Source of the DNA: Nemertoderma westbladi
Taxonomy: Eukaryota > Xenacoelomorpha > Nemertodermatida > Nemertodermatidae
Direction of reading: 5' to 3'
NCBI GenBank assembly: GCA_032718475.1
Contig: JAUCBJ010001350.1
Location: forward strand, 1-38,430
Length of the DNA stretch: 38,430 bases
The notes beneath the pieces are model-generated. The model did no database searches. It had not been told where the DNA came from and saw only the letters and a list, made by a program, of their open reading frames with translations. Shown here one piece after another: positions 19,317 through 28,440 of the stretch; within the stretch, counting starts at the first letter, position 1; every line of letters begins with the position of its first letter. Position numbers and translations under genes: made by a program.

Positions 19317-19799
19317 CTAACGCTCCCTTTCGGTATCAGTATCAACCTCATCGTATCCCCCCGGTGGTGGATGTCTGCGGGGCGGCGGCGATTGGTGGCT
19401 TCCGCTCAACTGCTCATATACATTGTAATTACCGAAGGTAGTCCGCGGTTGCCTTGGTTGTTCTGATGGCGGTGAATTTCTCCGGTTATAAAGTTCCCTG
19501 TAGTCCCTATTTAGCTGCAACATTTGCGATTTAAACCTATTTGTTTCATCTTGGGACCTCCGTAGTTGGGTGGTAAGATTACGAACCTCAGACTTTAATT
19601 GATTACATTTTCTCTGTATCTCATCTTTTTCCTGCTTTTCGACACTAAAGTCATCCGCATAAGCTTTGCCTTGGTGTTTGTGGAGTTTCAGTTCGCCTTC
19701 TCGGTCTGCTATCTGTTGTTTCAACGCTTCAACTATGGTCCAATGGCGGATTTCCATATCCCTAATTTCTTCCCGTAAAGCGGCATTAATTGCCACCGA
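19317..19799 (-). CDS. TNIP-like: TNIP/ABIN-like gene, last exon (UBAN-type ubiquitin-binding segment)
   Basis: The exon opens after an acceptor reading TTTGTCTTTTAG and encodes about 160 residues to a TAG stop. The first two thirds form a continuous coiled coil. Within it, YADDFSVEKQEKDEIQRK resembles the UBAN motif of ABIN, NEMO and optineurin proteins, with the Asp-Phe pair that contacts linear ubiquitin chains at about residues 200-201 of the assembled protein. The C-terminus is Pro/Arg-rich (PPPRRHPPPGG) and ends acidic. By family knowledge, such proteins bind linear or K63 ubiquitin chains and restrain NF-kB signalling in the cytoplasm. Optineurin- or NEMO-like identity cannot be excluded, but the AHD1-like segment in the preceding exon favours TNIP. 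The phase-0 junction fits the upstream exon. Confidence 0.7.
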   Translation of the reverse strand, partial: SVAINAALREEIRDMEIRHWTIVEALKQQIADREGELKLHKHQGKAYADDFSVEKQEKDEIQRKCNQLKSEVRNLTTQLRRSQDETNRFKSQMLQLNRDYRELYNRRNSPPSEQPRQPRTTFGNYNVYEQLSGSHQSPPPRRHPPPGGYDEVDTDTERER

Positions 19800-20091
19800 C
19801 TAAAAGACAAAGTTGCAAACATATACGAGAAAGTAAATTACAATAATTCGCCCAATTATTATTCTCGCAGACTAACTTTGCTAACGCAAATTAGGCCTAA
19901 TAGATTAAATATGATTTTACTATTCATGTTGTTTTGGTGATATGTGCATAAGTTACGTTTGTTTTATTTGATCATTTAATGTTACTCAAATTAAAATCCA
20001 ATATACTGTAGCACCATTTTAATAAATTACATTGCAATTTAGTTGCGGATGCTTTCTAATTACAATATTGTATTAATAAAAACAACATTAC
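19800..20091 (-). other. Intron 2 of the TNIP-like gene
   Basis: A 292-bp intron with donor GTAATG after GATGAG and acceptor TTTTAG. The junctions preserve phase 0. It is AT-rich and otherwise featureless. Confidence 0.65.
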
Positions 20092-20421
20092 CTCATCGAC
20101 TTGCCTTCGAAGCTCGTGACATTGTTTTTCGTAAGATGCAATGCATGTGTCAACGGCTTTGTTAGCGTCACTATCAGCTGCCTGCGTCATAGGAACATCT
20201 TTAGTCGTATCAGTTTGCTGATTAGCTAATAATTGGTTCTCTAAATCAGTTACTTTAGCCTTCAATCCACGAATATCTGTTTTCTGCTGTTCATGATAGT
20301 TCTGCCATTGTTCGTTCATTTTTATCACAATTCGAAGTTGTTCTTTGACTACAAGTGCTTCTTTCTTTGCTTCGGAATCTGTGCTGGGTTTACTAGTAAC
20401 GGGAACAGGAGTCATGGTTTC
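20092..20421 (-). CDS. TNIP-like: TNIP/ABIN-like gene, middle exon (AHD1-like coiled coil)
   Basis: The 330-bp exon (110 codons, phase 0 at both ends) starts after acceptor TTTGTTTATTTCAG and ends before donor GTAATG. It encodes a coiled coil with KMNEQWQNYHEQQKTDI followed by heptads ending ENQLL. This resembles the ABIN homology domain 1 pattern NxQWxxxF..MK..Y, which in known TNIP proteins mediates binding to A20. A frame beginning at 20460 also exists but its first 13 codons lie upstream of the acceptor, so I exclude them. The linker at the start is Pro/Thr/Ser-rich. It joins exon 1 and the last exon in frame; additional small exons in the very long first intron cannot be ruled out. Confidence 0.68.
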
Positions 20422-21488
20422 CTGAAATAAACAAACGTGTACAACTAATTTTTCAGCCATGTTTTCAGCTTCTGGCTTCGCGGCTTCGGATACTTAACTT
20501 AATTAAATCTCCATTAAATCAAAATAAATTAAATAAATCTTAATTAAATCTTAACTTAAATCTTAATTATAAATAATTTTATTAATTTTAATAATAATTT
20601 TGCTAAATAAATTACTACGTTATCCTATCGATAATAAGCCACCAACTACATACTTGGGTGGGATGCTACAACAACGCGATTGGGGAACAAGCCAAATGGG
20701 GACCAGGTTGAGCCTAAGTAGCCAAAAGGGGTGTTGGTTGGGGGAAAGCACCTTCCGCACATGACCAGAAAACGTGTATCTGTTAGCAGGTCAACATGTA
20801 GGTAGAACCGTGTAATAAGTTTCGGGATCCTGTGCCAACTCGGGTCCCGTCACATTGTCATATTCATGTTGGGCAGGAAAAACTGGTCTAAAAAAGTTTA
20901 ATTCAAAATTGCTTGAAGTGATTCCTATTGGAGTCGTTTTGAGTTAAATTCTCAAAAAATTGATTCGATGATGTTCGAAGTCCCAGACTGCATTACCAGT
21001 TGGCTTACTGGTTCACGTAGTTCCAAAAAACTGCAGGTGTACTATGCTAAGTTGGCTGACATCAAGGCTGGCTCCACAGCACAATAGTCCCCCGGAACAG
21101 AATCCAGGATAAACTTACCAAGATCTTGTAATAAATAGATACTTATACTGTAGGTATTTATCTCTATTACGACATACAGTAGGCCTTATTTATGTTGTAC
21201 CGTAGTATATATAACTGATAAGTAAAGCGGCATCAGTCTGTTTATTCAGAGAACGCTCGAACTCATGTGACGTTTGTTAAGATAAATAAGTAGTTAATAA
21301 TTTAAGTTTGAATGGTGAAGAAGCTTGTGTACTAGAAAGCCGTGGCCAAATACCGCGGGCTTCGATAGGGCGAAGTAGGGACCCTTTTGCATTACTAGTG
21401 GCCTTTCTATTACAAGTAAAAATGTCTTCCCAGGAGTAGTTCTACGTTAGTCCTGTATCCCTCGCATTTACAAATAACCTGAGAAGGA
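20422..21488 (-). other. Intron 1 of the TNIP-like gene, part left of the transposon
   Basis: About 1 kb with no coding signal. The intron as a whole would span 20422-30375 and is mainly inserted repeat DNA. Confidence 0.5.
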
Positions 21489-21494
21489 AATTGG
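21489..21494. repeat. Transposon target duplication, left copy
   Basis: AATTGG immediately precedes TACGGTGGC and is repeated at 27150-27155 after GCCACCGTA. Because one extra base matches on each side, an 8-bp duplication AAATTGGT with ends starting ACGG fits equally well. Confidence 0.8.
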
Positions 21495-21710
21495 TACGGT
21501 GGCTGAATGCGGCCAATTTTTTCCAGACAAAAATAATATTTACTTACCGCCGGTCACCCGCGGTCACCGCCGGTCACCCGCGGTCACCGCCGGTCACCCG
21601 CGGTCACCGCCGGTCACCCGCGGTCACCGCCGGTCACCCGCGGTCACCGCCGGTCACCCGCGGTCACCGCCGGTCACCCGCGGTCACCGCCGGTCACCCG
21701 CGGTGAGCGG
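21495..21710 (+). repeat. Left terminal inverted repeat with decamer array
   Basis: The outer 55 bp are unique sequence. From 21551 to 21700 come 15 perfect decamers in strict alternation of CGGTCACCCG and CGGTCACCGC, then a degenerate unit to 21710. Every unit contains GGTCACC. Such subterminal repeats are candidate transposase-binding sites. Confidence 0.9.
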
Positions 21711-21872
21711 TTGTAGGCTATAAAAGTACAGTACACCAGTAAGTTGTTTATAAGATTTTATTATTATTCCACGTGTATGCAAGATACTTTCCGTTATATA
21801 TTAAATTTATTACTTGCTTCTATTGTAATTTATAATTATAATTAATTAGATAACTAATTAAGATGGTGCATT

Positions 21873-23018
21873 ATGGATAATGAACAAGAACAAATGATTG
21901 AACGTTTATTCTGGTTGAATTATAACCATAAAGAAATTGCACAGTTTTTACATGGACAATCATCCAGAACAGTACGGAGAAGATTGCAAGAAATGGGTCT
22001 TTCAAAGGTTTTCGACCCTTTAAATTTCAACCACGTTGTTGATTCTATCGAGAAGGAATTTGCCAACAATGGAACGAATTCTGGATATCGACAAATGCAA
22101 TCTACTTTGATGCTTAAATATAAACTGTTCGCTCCGAGAGCACTTGTTGGTGGTGTAATGAAGGCGTTAAATCCAAATGCTGTAATAATGCGCTTACATA
22201 ACAAGGTAGTCCGGAGAACTTATATATCAAAGGGCCCCAACTTTATACATCATATAGATGGGTTTGATAAACTAAAGCCCTTTGGTTTTGCGATTCACGG
22301 GGCAATCGATGGGTTTAGTAGAAAACTGTTATGGCTGCGCTGCGGAAAAAGCAATAATGACCCGTTTGTAGTTGCTCAATACTTCGTTGATGTTATCCTC
22401 GAGCTTGGTGGAGTACCAAAGACCATAAGGTCCGATAGAGGTACAGAAAACGTAAATGTAGAACTCTTACAGCGTTACTTGAACTCAATAAACAATGGGG
22501 ATACACGATCTTCTTTTCTTTACGGGAAAAGCACTCGCAACCAAAGAATCGAAGCATTCTGGAGCAAAATTCCCATTTTAGGAATATCAAGCTGGCTGAC
22601 ACACTTGCGTGAGTTGGAAGGCTCAGGTCTATTGGATACTTCGAACTATTTACAGATGGAGATAGTGCGCTTTACATACATGCCATTACTCTCGCAAACC
22701 TTGTCCGATATACAGTGCAAATGGAATTCTCATAGATTGAGGAAGTGCAGCATCGTATCCCCAGGTGGCAAGCCAGATATTTTGTTTACCTACGAGCCGA
22801 ACTATCTACAGCCGGTGCGTAACGAAGATTTGGAGTTACTCGAAGTGTTTGCATTTGATGACAAGCCATGCTTAGATAGCGTTCGAGATGTGTGTGAGGA
22901 CTACTTGAGAGAAAACAACGTTGTAAAGAAGCCTCGCGATTGTGCTTACCTCACTGAATGCAAAAGCACATTCTTGTACTTAAAAAATTCAATTGTGCGT
23001 GATATTGAATTAGTTTGA
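21873..23018 (+). CDS. DDE integrase-like transposase (381 aa)
   Basis: An N-terminal helix-turn-helix at residues 5-42 (HKEIAQFL..SRTVRRRLQEMG) would bind the transposon ends. A retroviral-integrase-like core follows, with catalytic candidates Asp 129 (in HHIDG), Asp 188 (in IRSDRGTEN) and Glu 227 (in STRNQRIEAFW); the last two are 39 residues apart. The tail around residues 270-320 includes the WNSHRLRKCSIVSPGGKPD stretch. It should catalyse excision and insertion of the flanking 5.65-kb element. The reading frame is uninterrupted, the ATG at 21873 has a sensible context shortly after the left inverted repeat, and the length suits a single-ORF transposase. Closest group in my judgement is IS3EU-like; assignment to another integrase-derived group is possible. 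Confidence 0.85.
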   Translation: MDNEQEQMIERLFWLNYNHKEIAQFLHGQSSRTVRRRLQEMGLSKVFDPLNFNHVVDSIEKEFANNGTNSGYRQMQSTLMLKYKLFAPRALVGGVMKALNPNAVIMRLHNKVVRRTYISKGPNFIHHIDGFDKLKPFGFAIHGAIDGFSRKLLWLRCGKSNNDPFVVAQYFVDVILELGGVPKTIRSDRGTENVNVELLQRYLNSINNGDTRSSFLYGKSTRNQRIEAFWSKIPILGISSWLTHLRELEGSGLLDTSNYLQMEIVRFTYMPLLSQTLSDIQCKWNSHRLRKCSIVSPGGKPDILFTYEPNYLQPVRNEDLELLEVFAFDDKPCLDSVRDVCEDYLRENNVVKKPRDCAYLTECKSTFLYLKNSIVRDIELV

Positions 23019-23250
23019 TTTGAATTTATAATTGTGTTGAATATAAATCCGGATACAAAAGCAAGTAAATCATATGCATTTACATTCAAAACGTTAGGCC
23101 TATCCGTTTTTATAAAACTTTAAATTACGGGGGATATAAAGTCCAGGACAAGCAATGTTAATTGATAAATAATTAATTGATAAAAGTGATAAAACAATTT
23201 AAAAATAGATAATTGAATAAATAATATATAATAATAATTATTATTTATTC

Positions 23251-23371
23251 CATGGGAAAAAAAGTAGAACTTTTTTCATTATTCTCGAGGCATTTTATTT
23301 AACGAGCATCAGCGAGGTTAATAAAGGGTGAGAGAATATTGAAAAAAAATGTTCTACGTTTTTTCCCATGT
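23251..23371. repeat. Short hairpin element
   Basis: Arms of about 38 bp (23251-23287 and 23332-23371) pair almost fully. Each begins CATGGGAAAAAA, includes GTAGAAC and ends in ATTCTC, with a 45-base loop. It may be a small foldback insertion. Confidence 0.65.
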
Positions 23372-23788
23372 AATACGTAATTTTATTTACGTAATTTAAT
23401 TTTAATTTTGCTGGGAGTAAATAGATTTCTGGTAAGAAATAGCTTTCCTGTAAATATAAATAAACATACTGTATTATATGCAGCACCTACTACGCAGGGA
23501 ATATTGACGCATGACCCAACGACCACACTCGCAGCCGCAGGACCTAAAGACGCAGGACCTGTACGTAGTGTAATAACGTTTTATATTAGTTTTAGGTTAG
23601 CCTAGTGTAATTGTGTATTTGTAACCAAGTAACATAAAGGACCCCATTGCCATTGGAAATATTATGTTATGTTATGTTGGACAATACCAATATTAATATC
23701 ATCATATTATGTAATAATTATTAATAATAAGTTTTCTATTTGTTTACCTTAAGTTTTATTTTCGGTACGAATGATTTGAAGTGGCTAG

Positions 23789-23828
23789 AATAAGTAAGTA
23801 AATAAGTAAATAAGTAAGTAAAGTAAGT
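23789..23828. repeat. TAAG microsatellite
   Basis: About ten imperfect copies of TAAG with TAAA interruptions. Confidence 0.8.
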
Positions 23829-23911
23829 ATATGTTAAAAAAATATATTAATTTTGATAATAATTTAACAAACTAATTGGCAACTATCAAACTACTTAGGA
23901 AACTGGTAATT

Positions 23912-24012
23912 CCGGTAAAATTCCGGCCGGAATTGACCCCATTCCGACCGGAACCGGAATCGGGCAAAAACCGCCGGAATTCCGGCCGGAACGGAATTCC
24001 GGGACATCCCTA
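23912..24012. repeat. CCGGAATT-rich palindromic block, possible hAT end
   Basis: Repeated ATTCCGGCCGGAAT-type palindromes end in GGGACATCCCTA. Read on the minus strand the edge is TAGGGATGTCCC, which resembles hAT terminal repeats. The opposite end was not found, so this may be a solo fragment. Confidence 0.4.
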
Positions 24013-24456
24013 ATTAAAACTATTGTTTGAGTCAGAATTATTAATTTCACTTTCAAAGTAAAGTCCCAGGTGAGTACTATGATACTGAAGTATTACATCA
24101 GATTTACCCCCCCCCCCCCCCCATGGAGTTTGTGATCATTTGATTGAAAATGTATAGAGCAGGAAATAAGTTGTATTTTGATGAACTTTATACAGCGAGA
24201 GAACTTAACATGGCGGAAGATAATTAAGATATTTCCAATAACAATTTTGAACGATGAGAAATAAAATATTAACACAAATAAACACTACTAACACTATTTA
24301 GAAGACTATTATAAACAATAATGGTTTGCCTGACTAATAATTCACTGACGGCATTGCAATTCAGTTTAATTAATGACTAATTCAATTAAACGTTAAGTTC
24401 AATAATAATAATATACAATAATGAGTAGCTCGAGATATATAAATCGTATTGCAGGT

Positions 24457-24630
24457 TTAGGGAAGGCCGAATCCGACAGCGCGAAGGATATCTTCAGAAA
24501 TGCGACTGCAAAACGTTGCAGTGCTACCAACTAAATAGCGATCGTTGATAGGAAATTTGATACTGAGGGCACACGTATCAGCTGATAAACGACGGTCGGG
24601 TTGATTAGATCGGTAAAATTCAAGCTTGCC
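24457..24630 (-). pseudogene. HECT C-lobe with catalytic Cys, in the +1 frame
   Basis: Directly after the 635-aa HECT frame ends, the +1 frame encodes a continuation typical of HECT C-lobes: SADTCALSIKFP, where the Cys is the expected thioester residue, and an end in AVGFGLP followed by TAA at 24457-24459, resembling the usual GFG terminus. The two frames meet near 24620-24635 (GGGCAAGCTTGAATT on the minus strand). No plausible GT/AG intron bridges the join, so a one-base indel is the simplest reading. If so, the gene as it stands makes a protein lacking its catalytic Cys. Confidence 0.65.
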
Positions 24631-26527
24631 CTTGAAGTTGGAGAATCTTGGACCCTGAACCGAACTGAAGAATGTCCCCTAACCGCAATACCTTCTCTTC
24701 CACAATATCATTTTCTAGATTTAAAATGTCGCATCTCATATTTCCCTTAGAAACTTTAGTCAGAAATTGGCCAAATTTAAAAACAATTTCGTGTTGTTTT
24801 TCACGTTCCTTTGAACGGGCATCTCCTTCATAGTGTGGAACAAAACAACCTTTGACATCTTCAATTGTCACATCTTGAAAGATCAGTTCATTCAAAGCAT
24901 TAGCCGGTCGTTCTTTCATTATTGACAGCACTCCAAACGATTTCAAACCCTCCCGAAACATAGAAACTTCTTCACAAACACTACTTACAACAATGTGCTT
25001 AGAAAGAATTTCCACAACATAATCTTTATCTTTAAATTCGAATGAGGCTGATGTCAGTCCCATATCGAAGCGTTCTGGGAAGTTACGTATTGCTGTGCGG
25101 AAAGAAACTTCATCGGTCGATGTTTCAATAAGCCCCACCTTGATCTTAACATCTTGCTCCTCATTGGGGATTTCGCTTATAGAGACTTTGTGTGGTATAG
25201 ATAGTACAGCCTTTGCAACAGATTGACACAAAAAATGCGGTCCAGGGAGGCCGTTTAAAAGTGCTAATGCAGTCATCATGCCCAATTGACGAAAACGTCC
25301 CAAGGCCTCAATATTGTGCCGGAACGTGAAATATGGATAGGAACCTAGAAATAACAAACCTCCTTGATCCTTAAAAAACATTGTAAATAACTCGCGTGTC
25401 AAACCACCAGTGTCAAGTCCCTCTTCCTCAAGGAACTTAGCCATCACCCTAGGGCTAGCAATTTCAACATCGATTTCATCTAGAATGTCAAAAACGCTTT
25501 CTACAACCCTACTCCGAGGAACTTCAAAACAAGTGTAATAAGAACTTTGTCGTGTGAGCTTGGAATAAGCGTTGTCTAAAAGAACACCCAAGGAATTATC
25601 ACTAGAATCGCCAATAGTGTTATCATCATCACTGCCAATCGATATGTAATTATCGACGTTAATAACATCCACATGTTCAGAGGCCAGAGGGTCCAAATTT
25701 TCAGCAGGGATTATTGTAACCGATGGTGGCTCGATGGATGCGCTAAAAAAATCATCCACATTGAAATCTCCCGGCTCGTTATTGTTAGAATAATTTTCAA
25801 ATACGTCAATGACATTAGCTGATGTAGAAGGGGAACCAACAACAACTTGATTGCGCTCCAAGATTTCAACCATTTCACTATCATTCGTAGGTGAGTATCC
25901 GACTTGAGGGTAAATGCCTTCCATTGAACTAAGTTTTGCATGGAAACATATTTTAGGTGTTCCGACGATGCATTTGCTTTGTATATATTCCTTCAATGTC
26001 TTGAACGCTTCCGAAAGTTCGCCACTGGATGACCACAAAGAATAACTATAGCTATTTACATCAGTTGGTAATGCATAATTATCTAACGCCATACACTTGT
26101 TATCAACGAAAATCTTTGCTCTTAGTATTTCGACGACAGAAGATAATGAGTCATTTAAAGGTAGCCTTAATTTAAGGGCATTTGATTCACCAAGCGGTTT
26201 TTTCACTTGGAAATAACCCGCTCCACTGTCTACTTTAACACGAACTTCTACCACATTCCACGAGTTTTTTATCTTGCGAGTGGGATTAGGGGTTTGACTT
26301 AATTGGCGACGATCGGGCATTCTGGTGGATCCCGTAGCTCGGATAGGTGTAGTGGAAACCTTTTCGATATAATGGTTCGATCGTTCATCCAAACAACCTT
26401 CGAACTCTATTGTTTCTTTATTAATATCGAAAATCTTGTTATTAATATCATGGCGCAAATTGCTAAGTAAAGTTCTTCTTAGTTCACTAATTGGTTTGCA
26501 ACCAGAAGGCCTATTAAACTCTGCCAT
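24620..26527 (-). CDS. HECT-domain E3 ubiquitin ligase-like protein of the transposon (635 aa)
   Basis: The N-terminal 330 residues are of unknown type: a basic start, a globular-looking part at about 90-200 and an acidic, low-complexity linker at 215-315. The HECT N-lobe begins at about residue 338 and shows FLEEEGLDTGGLTRELF at 366-381, FLGSYPYFTF and the GLPGPHFLCQSVAKAVL helix, similar to the G2/M-phase-specific E3 ligase-like group. HECT ligases take ubiquitin from an E2 onto a C-lobe Cys and pass it to substrates. Here the frame stops soon after the start of the C-lobe, and the Cys-bearing part lies in the +1 frame next door. The gene is inside the inverted repeats and convergent with the transposase gene, so it is cargo or a partner of the transposon rather than host DNA beside it. 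The ATG at 26527 is the first in frame. Confidence 0.85.
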   Translation of the reverse strand: MAEFNRPSGCKPISELRRTLLSNLRHDINNKIFDINKETIEFEGCLDERSNHYIEKVSTTPIRATGSTRMPDRRQLSQTPNPTRKIKNSWNVVEVRVKVDSGAGYFQVKKPLGESNALKLRLPLNDSLSSVVEILRAKIFVDNKCMALDNYALPTDVNSYSYSLWSSSGELSEAFKTLKEYIQSKCIVGTPKICFHAKLSSMEGIYPQVGYSPTNDSEMVEILERNQVVVGSPSTSANVIDVFENYSNNNEPGDFNVDDFFSASIEPPSVTIIPAENLDPLASEHVDVINVDNYISIGSDDDNTIGDSSDNSLGVLLDNAYSKLTRQSSYYTCFEVPRSRVVESVFDILDEIDVEIASPRVMAKFLEEEGLDTGGLTRELFTMFFKDQGGLLFLGSYPYFTFRHNIEALGRFRQLGMMTALALLNGLPGPHFLCQSVAKAVLSIPHKVSISEIPNEEQDVKIKVGLIETSTDEVSFRTAIRNFPERFDMGLTSASFEFKDKDYVVEILSKHIVVSSVCEEVSMFREGLKSFGVLSIMKERPANALNELIFQDVTIEDVKGCFVPHYEGDARSKEREKQHEIVFKFGQFLTKVSKGNMRCDILNLENDIVEEKVLRLGDILQFGSGSKILQLQGQA

Positions 26528-26930
26528 CTCCTCACAACGCTGAACGAACTGAAAGGGGTATAACTTTTCGCCATATCCTGATATCCGTATGTCAGTATGT
26601 GTACATGTAGGTGATATCCATATGTATGGAATTAATGCGGATATGGCGAAAAGTTATACCTAACCCAACTGAAAAGTACCGGTACTGTAATCGTAATCAT
26701 AAATCATGTAGGGCCTACATGTACTACTGTCTGACAGTAGGCCTAAAGCTGTAATGCAACAAACAGCAGGAATACAGGACTGACTGACTGAAGGAGTAAT
26801 CAAGTCATTGCCTACACCAACCCACTTCTGCACTTGTGTTGAAATGCAACACAGTACTGCAATACCCTGCTAGCAGTAGGCCTACATAGTACATACAATT
26901 TCAAATTTCCCTCCTGATTAAAATTGTACC
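26528..26930. other. Upstream region of the HECT gene
   Basis: About 400 bp between the HECT start and the right inverted repeat. It contains an imperfect inverted repeat at about 26547-26660 (TATAACTTTTCGCCATATCC against its complement GGATATGGCGAAAAGTTATA), with GATATCC/GTATG runs in the loop. The promoter of the HECT gene should lie here but no core element is distinct. Confidence 0.5.
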
Positions 26931-27149
26931 GCGGGTGACCGGGGGTGACCGCGGGTGACCGGCGGTGACCGCGGGTGACCGCGGGTGACCGCGGGTGACC
27001 GCGGGTGACCGGCGGTGACCGCGGGTGACCGGCGGTGACCGCGGGTGACCGCGGGTGACCGCGGGTGACCGGCGGTGACCGCGGGTGACCGACGGTAAGT
27101 AAATATTATTTTTGTCTGTGGAAAAAATTGGCCGCATTCAGCCACCGTA
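26931..27149 (-). repeat. Right terminal inverted repeat with decamer array
   Basis: Sixteen decamers span 26931-27090, mostly GCGGGTGACC alternating irregularly with GGCGGTGACC, one GGGGGTGACC. The outer part is the complement of the left end and finishes GGCCGCATTCAGCCACCGTA. The decamer order differs from the strict alternation of the left array. Confidence 0.9.
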
Positions 27150-27155
27150 AATTGG
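27150..27155. repeat. Transposon target duplication, right copy
   Basis: AATTGG, identical to 21489-21494, or the inner part of the 8-bp alternative AAATTGGT. Confidence 0.8.
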
Positions 27156-27204
27156 TAGATTTATTTTGAAGTGGCTAAAACAGCTACTGTACTGGTACTG
27201 TACT

Positions 27205-27346
27205 GCGGGGTAGATCAGTTGGTTGAGCGCCGGGCCTGCAATCTATTGGTTGTAGGTTCAGCCCCGCCAGGGTCCACTCAGCCTTTCATCCACTGGGGTC
27301 GATAAAATGAGTACCAGTTAAATAACTGGGAGCAAATCTTGGGATA
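27205..27346 (+). mobile_element. tRNA-derived SINE, copy 1
   Basis: The head has pol III promoter boxes: an A box TAGATCAGTTGG at 27211-27222 and a B box GGTTCAGCCCC at 27255-27265. The tail contains CCTTTCATCCACTGGGG and TCGATAAAATGAGTACCAG. The same unit occurs in the opposite orientation at 33900-34042, which shows it is a dispersed family and not a tRNA gene. The tail resembles the conserved domain I remember from cephalopod SINEs. Confidence 0.82.
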
Positions 27347-27784
27347 GGGATAAATCTTCTTATTCTTATTCTATCTCTTATTTCTATGATCATGTTCTAC
27401 AGTAGATCTTGTTAGGTATTATTTAGCATTAAAATATATGTTCTAGAACATGTATTAATAGTTCTAGAACGAATTTTATAAAAGCTTAAAAATATCTTTT
27501 ATTAATGATGTTGCAATTAATTCCACGGAAACTATATTTTCTAGAACAGTGTAATATTTCAATGTATTTATACAGTATACTGTAGCTGCGATATATAGCT
27601 AAGGATATTATACTAGCTAATAAAGCTTCTACACAAAGAAACCCCATTTCCAATGTTCTGTCTGGACTTGCTTAGACTTGATATCCTATTATGAGGAAAA
27701 ATATTATCATATGTTTAAACTGCCATGTACTGTATGCTACCGTAATAAGTACAGTAAGTACACTACGTAACAACCTTTTCCGAA

Positions 27785-27822
27785 TATACAGGGTGTACGA
27801 ATTATGTGGAACACCCTGTATA
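27785..27822. repeat. 38-bp hairpin TATACAGGGTGT...ACACCCTGTATA
   Basis: Two perfect 12-bp arms with a 14-base loop. It resembles the ends of a small inverted-repeat element collapsed onto each other. Confidence 0.75.
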
Positions 27823-28440
27823 ATGAACTACATTAACAATTAAATCATTTGTTTAAACCTTACTATTAATTACAATATAATTTAAGCAACAGTTCTGCCC
27901 GTCCCCCCGCATTCAGATTTTTTTACTAGCTATTTTTAAGCATTTTCTTTTACATATATTTATGTTCTAGAACATATAATATATAAAATATAAATATTCA
28001 TAATAAAAATATTATTATTATTATAAAAATATATAAAATTATAATAAAAAATATATTTATTTTTAGGTGGTATTTTATGCCTAGCTAGTGTTTTGAAAAA
28101 AATTACTTCCTATTTTTAAGCGCTATTTTATTTTTTTCAAAATATAAAAGATGCAGTACTTAATGAAATTTTTTCAAAAAATAAAATATGCAGTATCTAA
28201 TGAAACATGGCATTCTAGAATATTTTGTTACTTGCATAGAAAAAAACTGACAAAAACATTGAAGGAAATAAAAAGACAAGTGCGCAAGAAAATCAACAAG
28301 ATATACAATGAGCGATCCAAGTGTTACAAGTGTCAGAGTATGCAGATAAAGTCAGTAATAGATGGTGAGATCCAATGATAGAATACCTCTGGCATCTTCA
28401 AATGAGAAAAGAGGGAATAAATCCATTCATGGAGATAATA

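Larger units (their letters stand above)
23019..24456. other. Spacer between the two convergent transposon genes
   Basis: 1.4 kb of AT-rich DNA with secondary insertions: a hairpin at 23251-23371, a TAAG microsatellite at 23789-23828, a CCGGAATT-rich palindromic block at 23912-24012 and a run of 16 C at 24107-24122. No coding frame is supported. Confidence 0.55.
21495..27149. mobile_element. DNA transposon with DDE transposase and HECT ubiquitin-ligase genes (IS3EU-like)
   Basis: A 5.65-kb element bounded by inverted repeats of more than 200 bp. Each end starts TACGGTGGCTGAATGCGGCC, runs through AATTTTTTCC and TAATATTTACTTACCG, and continues into an array of GC-rich decamers. A direct repeat (AATTGG or AAATTGGT) flanks it. 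Two genes are convergent: an intact 381-aa integrase-like DDE transposase on the plus strand and a HECT-domain gene on the minus strand. From memory, IS3EU-type elements make 6-bp duplications and have ends starting TAYGG, which would fit, but I could not check this. The two ends differ by few bases (for example CCAGAC against CCACAGAC), so the insertion is fairly young. It lies in intron 1 of the TNIP-like gene. Confidence 0.88.

Noticed and set aside
20422-20460. Extension of the TNIP-like middle exon to an ATG at 20460
   Set aside because: A strong acceptor TTTGTTTATTTCAG lies between that ATG and the conserved sequence, and the phase fits the upstream exon, so these codons are intronic.
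21491-21723. Overlapping plus-strand ORFs with RRSPAVTAGHPRSPPVTRGH-type repeats
   Set aside because: They are translations of the GC-rich decamer array in the transposon end. The mirror ORFs at 26901-27145 have the same cause.
27205-27275. Possible functional tRNA gene
   Set aside because: The A and B boxes are present, but the acceptor stem does not close properly and the same unit with its tail recurs at 33900-34042, so it is a SINE head.
28151-28378. 75-aa Lys-rich ORF
   Set aside because: Composition follows the local A-rich DNA and no motif beyond a single CxxC is visible; it is too weak to call a gene.
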